A stretch of 54,190 nucleotides of DNA from Vulcaniibacterium gelatinicum (GTDB taxonomy: Bacteria; Pseudomonadota; Gammaproteobacteria; Xanthomonadales; Xanthomonadaceae), in the NCBI RefSeq assembly GCF_008033445.1, contig NZ_VNKO01000019.1, positions 1 through 54,190 of the forward strand, given 5' to 3'. Each line of letters begins with the position of its first letter. Within the stretch, counting starts at the first letter, position 1. Under the pieces are notes generated by a model. That model was not told where the DNA came from. It was given only the letters and a program-made list of their open reading frames with translations, and made no database searches. Of this stretch, positions 51,076 through 54,190 are shown piece by piece. The position numbers were made by a program, and so were the translations under genes.

Positions 51076-51486
51076 ATGCGGATCACGAACTTCAGCGACC
51101 TGTTGACCGCCGCGCGTGGGCAACCCGAGCCGCAGCGGCTGCTGCTGGTGTTCGCCGCTGCCGAGCTGCCGCACGATGCCACGCCCGCCGAGCGCGCGGC
51201 GTTCGAGCGCGGCGAGGGCGGCGCATTGGCGCCGGTGCTGTGCGTGGACAAGCGGCCGGAGGAAATCGAGAGCTTCGACGCGCTGTGCGAGGAGTCGCGC
51301 CGGACCGGGATCGGCTGGGACATCCTGTTCGTGGGCGCGTTGTCCGGCCGCGGCGGCCATGCGCCCAACACCGACGAGGCGGTGCAGCCGCTGCGGATGA
51401 TGGTCGAGGCGATCAAGGCCGGGCGGGTCGCGCAGTTCCTGGCGGTGGACCGCGACGGCGACCTGGTGCGGTTGGAGCGGGGATGA
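51076..51486 (+). CDS. Conserved 136-residue protein (often misnamed ribonucleotide reductase alpha)
   Basis: A small soluble protein beginning MRITNFSDLLTAARGQPEPQ with the core VLCVDKRPEEIESFDAL and GIGWDILFVGALSGRGG. I recognise the family from Pseudomonas and Xanthomonas annotations, where it carries the label ribonucleotide reductase subunit alpha without any such domain. The real function is unknown. GAGG lies six bases before the ATG. Its stop overlaps the modA start (ATGA). Confidence 0.75.
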   Translation: MRITNFSDLLTAARGQPEPQRLLLVFAAAELPHDATPAERAAFERGEGGALAPVLCVDKRPEEIESFDALCEESRRTGIGWDILFVGALSGRGGHAPNTDEAVQPLRMMVEAIKAGRVAQFLAVDRDGDLVRLERG

Positions 51487-52271
51487 GCCCTCTGCCCCGG
51501 CACATGCTGCGCCGCCTGCTCTCTGCCCTCGCCTCGCTGCTGCTGGCGCTGCCGGCGGCGGCCGAGCCGCTGCGCATCGCCGCCGCGGCCGACCTCAAGC
51601 CGGCGATGGACACGATCGTGGCGCGGTTCTGCGCGACGCGGCCGCGCTGCACGGTCGAGCCGATCTACGGTTCCTCCGGCAAGTTCCATGCGCAGATCGT
51701 CGCCGGTGCGCCGTACCACCTGTACTTCTCCGCCGACATCGCCTATCCGCGCGACCTGGCCGCACGCGGGCTGGCCGCCTCCCCGGTGCGGCCGTACGCG
51801 GTCGGCCGGCTGGTGCTGTGGAGCGCGCGCCACGACGTGCGCCGGCTGCGGCTCGAGGATCTCGCCGACCCGCGTTTCCGGCGCATCGCCATCGCCAACC
51901 CGCGCCATGCGCCCTACGGCCGCCGTGCCGAGGAAGCGTTGCGCGCGGCCGGCATCTGGGAGCGGGTGCAACCGCGGCTGGTGTACGGCGAGAACATCGC
52001 GCAGACCGCGCAGTTCGTGCGCAGCGGCAATGCCGACGTGGGACTGGTCGCGCTGTCGCTGGCGCTGACGCCGGAACTGTCGCGGCAGGGCAATCACGCG
52101 CTGGTGCCGGAGCGGCTGCACGCTCCGCTCGAGCAGGGCTTCATCGTCACCCGTCGCGGCGCGGCGCATCCGCTGGCGCGCGAGTTCGCCGGGTTCGTGC
52201 AGGGCCCGCAGGCGCAGGCGCTGCTGCGCCGGCATGGCTTCGCCCTGCCCCGCCCGGCTGCCGCTCGCTGA
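51483..52271 (+). CDS. modA: Molybdate ABC transporter, periplasmic binding protein
   Basis: A 262-residue exported protein with a signal peptide (LLSALASLLLALPAAA, cleaved near residue 27). The mature part has IAAAADLKPAMDTI, YGSSGKFHAQI and LYFSADIAYP, the segments that hold the oxyanion in ModA. It feeds ModBC encoded just downstream. ModA tungstate/molybdate discrimination cannot be told from the sequence. Confidence 0.93.
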   Translation: MSPLPRHMLRRLLSALASLLLALPAAAEPLRIAAAADLKPAMDTIVARFCATRPRCTVEPIYGSSGKFHAQIVAGAPYHLYFSADIAYPRDLAARGLAASPVRPYAVGRLVLWSARHDVRRLRLEDLADPRFRRIAIANPRHAPYGRRAEEALRAAGIWERVQPRLVYGENIAQTAQFVRSGNADVGLVALSLALTPELSRQGNHALVPERLHAPLEQGFIVTRRGAAHPLAREFAGFVQGPQAQALLRRHGFALPRPAAAR

Positions 52272-52322
52272 GGCTGCGGCGCTCGGGCATCATCGGCCCC
52301 GGTATCCGGCGCAGGACACGGC

Positions 52323-52994
52323 ATGGGGCTTTCCGCGGGCGACTGGCAGGCGTTGTGGCTGACGGCGCGGCTGGCCGCCACGGTCACCGCGCTGCTGCTG
52401 GTGCTGGGCACGCCGCTGGCGTGGTGGCTGGCGCGTTCGCGCTCGTTGTGGAAGGGGCCGGTGGCGGCGCTGGTCGCGTTGCCGCTGGTGCTGCCGCCGA
52501 CCGTGATCGGCTTCTACCTGCTGCTGGCGATGGGGCCGCAGGGGCCGCTCGGTCATCTCGCCACGCTGTCCGGGCTGGCACCGCTGGCCTTCAGCTTTCC
52601 CGGCCTCGTGCTGGCCTCGGTGGTCTATTCCCTGCCCTTCACGGTGCAGCCGCTGCAGGCCGCGTTCGACGGCATCGGCGAGCGGCCGCTCGAGGCCGCG
52701 GCGACGTTGCGCGCATCGCCTCTCGACGCATTCTTTACCGTGGCGCTGCCGCTGGCCCGCTCCGGTTACCTGACCGCAGCGGTGCTGACCTTCGCCCACA
52801 CCGTGGGCGAGTTCGGCGTGGTGCTGATGATCGGCGGCAACATCCCCGGCGTGACCCAGGTGGCCTCGATCCGGATCTACGACCATGTCGAGGCGCTGGA
52901 CTACGGCAGCGCGCACCGGCTCGCAGCGCTGCTGCTGGTGTTCTCGTTCGTGGTGCTGCTGGCGCTGTATGCCGGCCGCAGGCGGCGGGGCTGA
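52323..52994 (+). CDS. modB: Molybdate ABC transporter permease
   Basis: A 223-residue inner-membrane permease with five or six hydrophobic segments. It has [15 protein letters not shown] and the ABC-coupling EAA loop ([23 protein letters not shown] at about residues 124-146, shown as its span). [15 protein letters not shown] is typical of ModB. It lies 51 bases after modA and two bases before modC. Confidence 0.95.
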   Translation: MGLSAGDWQALWLTARLAATVTALLLVLGTPLAWWLARSRSLWKGPVAALVALPLVLPPTVIGFYLLLAMGPQGPLGHLATLSGLAPLAFSFPGLVLASVVYSLPFTVQPLQAAFDGIGERPLEAAATLRASPLDAFFTVALPLARSGYLTAAVLTFAHTVGEFGVVLMIGGNIPGVTQVASIRIYDHVEALDYGSAHRLAALLLVFSFVVLLALYAGRRRRG

Positions 52995-52996
52995 GC

Positions 52997-54067
52997 ATGG
53001 ACGGCATCCGCGCGCGGTTCCGGCTCGAGCGTCCCGGCTTTGCGCTGGACGTGGATCTCGCCCTGCCCGGCCGCGGGGTGAGCGCGCTGTTCGGGCCGTC
53101 GGGCTCGGGCAAGACCACGCTGCTGCGCTGCCTGGCGGGCCTGGAGCGGCCGCGTGAGGGACGGTTGGATGTGCTCGGCGAATGCTGGCAGGACGGCGGC
53201 CGTTTCCTGCCGCCGCACCGGCGGCCGGTGGGCTACGTGTTCCAGGAAGCGAGCCTGTTCCCGCACCTGAGCGTGCTCGGCAACCTGCGTTACGGACAGC
53301 GGCGCAGCCGCGACGCGTCGAAGGTGGACCTGGACCACGCGATCGGGCTGCTCGGCATCGCGTCCCTGCTCGACCGCCGTCCCGAGCACCTGTCCGGGGG
53401 CGAGCGGCAACGGGTGGCGATCGCCCGCGCGCTCGCGGTCGGGCCGCGCCTGCTGCTGCTCGACGAGCCGCTGGCGGCGCTGGACGCGGCGCGCAGGCGC
53501 GAGATCCTGCCCTACCTCGAACGCCTGCACGAGACGCTCGAGATCCCGGTGCTGTACGTCAGCCACAGCGCCGCGGAAGTCGCGCGCCTGGCCGACCATG
53601 TGGTGCTGCTCGAGGCCGGCCGGGTGCGCGCGGAGGGGCCGCTGCAGGACCTGTGCGCGCGGCTCGACCCGGCGGCGCGCCTGGGCGAACAACCGGGCGT
53701 GGTGCTCGAGGCCGTGCTCGCCGAACGCGCGGCGCAGTGGCACCTGGCGCGGGTCGAGTTCGCCGGCGGCAGCCTGTGGACGCGCGACTTCGAACGCGCG
53801 CCCGGCAGCCGGGTGCGGGTGCAGGTGCTGGCCCGCGACGTCAGCCTGGCGCTGCAGCCACCGCAGGGCAGCAGCATCCAGAACCAGCTGCCCGGCGTGG
53901 TGGACGCCATCGGCGAGGACGAGCACCCCGGCCTGGCGCTGGTGCGGGTGCGGGTCGGCGCCAGCGCGCTGCTCGCGCGGGTGACCCGGCGCGCGGTGGC
54001 CGAACTGGGCATCGCGCCGGGGCAGGCGCTGTGGGCGCAGGTGAAGTCGGTGGCGCTGATGGACTGA
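52997..54067 (+). CDS. modC: Molybdate ABC transporter ATP-binding protein
   Basis: A 356-residue ATPase with Walker A GPSGSGKTT at about residues 30-38, signature LSGGERQRVAIARAL, Walker B LLLLDEPLAALD and the H-loop YVSHS. A C-terminal TOBE domain (from about residue 290, SIQNQLPGVVDAIGEDEHPG) binds molybdate and can inhibit transport. The operon ends 13 bases before an IS110 transposase tail, with no terminator visible. Confidence 0.96.
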   Translation: MDGIRARFRLERPGFALDVDLALPGRGVSALFGPSGSGKTTLLRCLAGLERPREGRLDVLGECWQDGGRFLPPHRRPVGYVFQEASLFPHLSVLGNLRYGQRRSRDASKVDLDHAIGLLGIASLLDRRPEHLSGGERQRVAIARALAVGPRLLLLDEPLAALDAARRREILPYLERLHETLEIPVLYVSHSAAEVARLADHVVLLEAGRVRAEGPLQDLCARLDPAARLGEQPGVVLEAVLAERAAQWHLARVEFAGGSLWTRDFERAPGSRVRVQVLARDVSLALQPPQGSSIQNQLPGVVDAIGEDEHPGLALVRVRVGASALLARVTRRAVAELGIAPGQALWAQVKSVALMD

Positions 54068-54080
54068 GCAACTGTCTTGA

Positions 54081-54190
54081 TCAGGCCATGGCGGGAGCCC
54101 CTGCCATGGCGTCCCGCATGCGTGCATTGAGGATGACCAGCATCTTCCGCATGACGGCGACGATGGCGACCTTTCCAGCCTTTCCGCGCT
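54081..54190 (-). mobile_element. 3' end of an IS110-family transposase gene (partial)
   Basis: On the minus strand the last 110 bases encode a 36-residue tail with RGKAGKVAIVAVMRKMLVIL followed by NARMRD and ending in MA, stop at 54081-54083. A basic G-K-x-x-K-V-A segment then V-M-R-K-x-L at the very C-terminus is characteristic of IS110-family transposases. The rest lies outside the window. The insertion sits directly behind modC. Confidence 0.75.

Overview
The window is a GC-rich (roughly 70% GC), densely packed stretch of gammaproteobacterial chromosome. The gene sets and their order (cmk-rpsA-ihfB-lapA-lapB; ndk-rlmN-pilW-rodZ-yfgM-bamB-der; aguA-aguB; a thiolase beside a dehydrogenase-first fatty-acid oxidation protein) fit the Xanthomonadaceae/Lysobacteraceae (Lysobacter, Luteimonas, Thermomonas or Xanthomonas type). 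That placement is inference from gene content, not a phylogeny. Almost everything is housekeeping. No prophage, CRISPR array, rRNA or secondary-metabolite cluster is visible. Both window ends are the 3' ends of transposase genes, so the sequence may be a contig bounded by insertion sequences.

Layout. 1-7,700 is mostly minus strand: a secreted M35-type zinc protease, a glycine-zipper lipoprotein, a membrane-anchored cytochrome c'-like protein, tcdA (plus strand), a TetR regulator with an alpha/beta hydrolase, the agmatine-to-putrescine genes aguA/aguB and the zinc-independent L36 paralogue. 7,800-16,100 (plus) is cmk, rpsA, ihfB, lapA, lapB, then a polyprenyl-phosphate sugar-1-phosphate transferase, a WbpM/CapD-type epimerase/dehydratase and galU, which together link LPS control to surface-polysaccharide synthesis. 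16,100-22,400 holds an FAD amine oxidase-like gene and the minus-strand beta-oxidation pair fadN-fadA with its own TetR-type regulator. 22,500-32,300 (plus) is a long chain of overlapping genes covering nucleotide balance (ndk), RNA modification (rlmN), pilus and cell shape (pilW, rodZ), the outer-membrane assembly side of secretion (yfgM, bamB), ribosome assembly (der) and molybdenum cofactor (mobA, moeA, moeB). 32,300-38,700 carries folD, guaB-guaA, tadA and orn. 38,700-46,500 has a 1,006-residue beta-propeller diguanylate cyclase next to orn, an MscS channel overlapping ppsA, and the divergent ppsA regulator ppsR. 46,500-54,190 has tRNA-Glu and tRNA-Ala, a tyrosine-decarboxylase-like PLP enzyme behind an FNR-like box, ubiD, a small conserved protein and modABC.

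The signals that ordinary annotation does not explain are three. First, a dispersed interrupted inverted repeat occurs in three copies; each arm carries three CACGGAT heptamers at an exact 10-bp period, and two copies bracket the fadN-fadA operon. Second, the last ~70 coding bases of guaA are AT-rich, use codons foreign to the rest of the gene, contain TTTCTCG three times, and run into a long hairpin over the stop codon; this looks like an integration-site scar. Third, several genes have a -10 hexamer exactly six bases before the start codon and no Shine-Dalgarno, which suggests leaderless transcripts.
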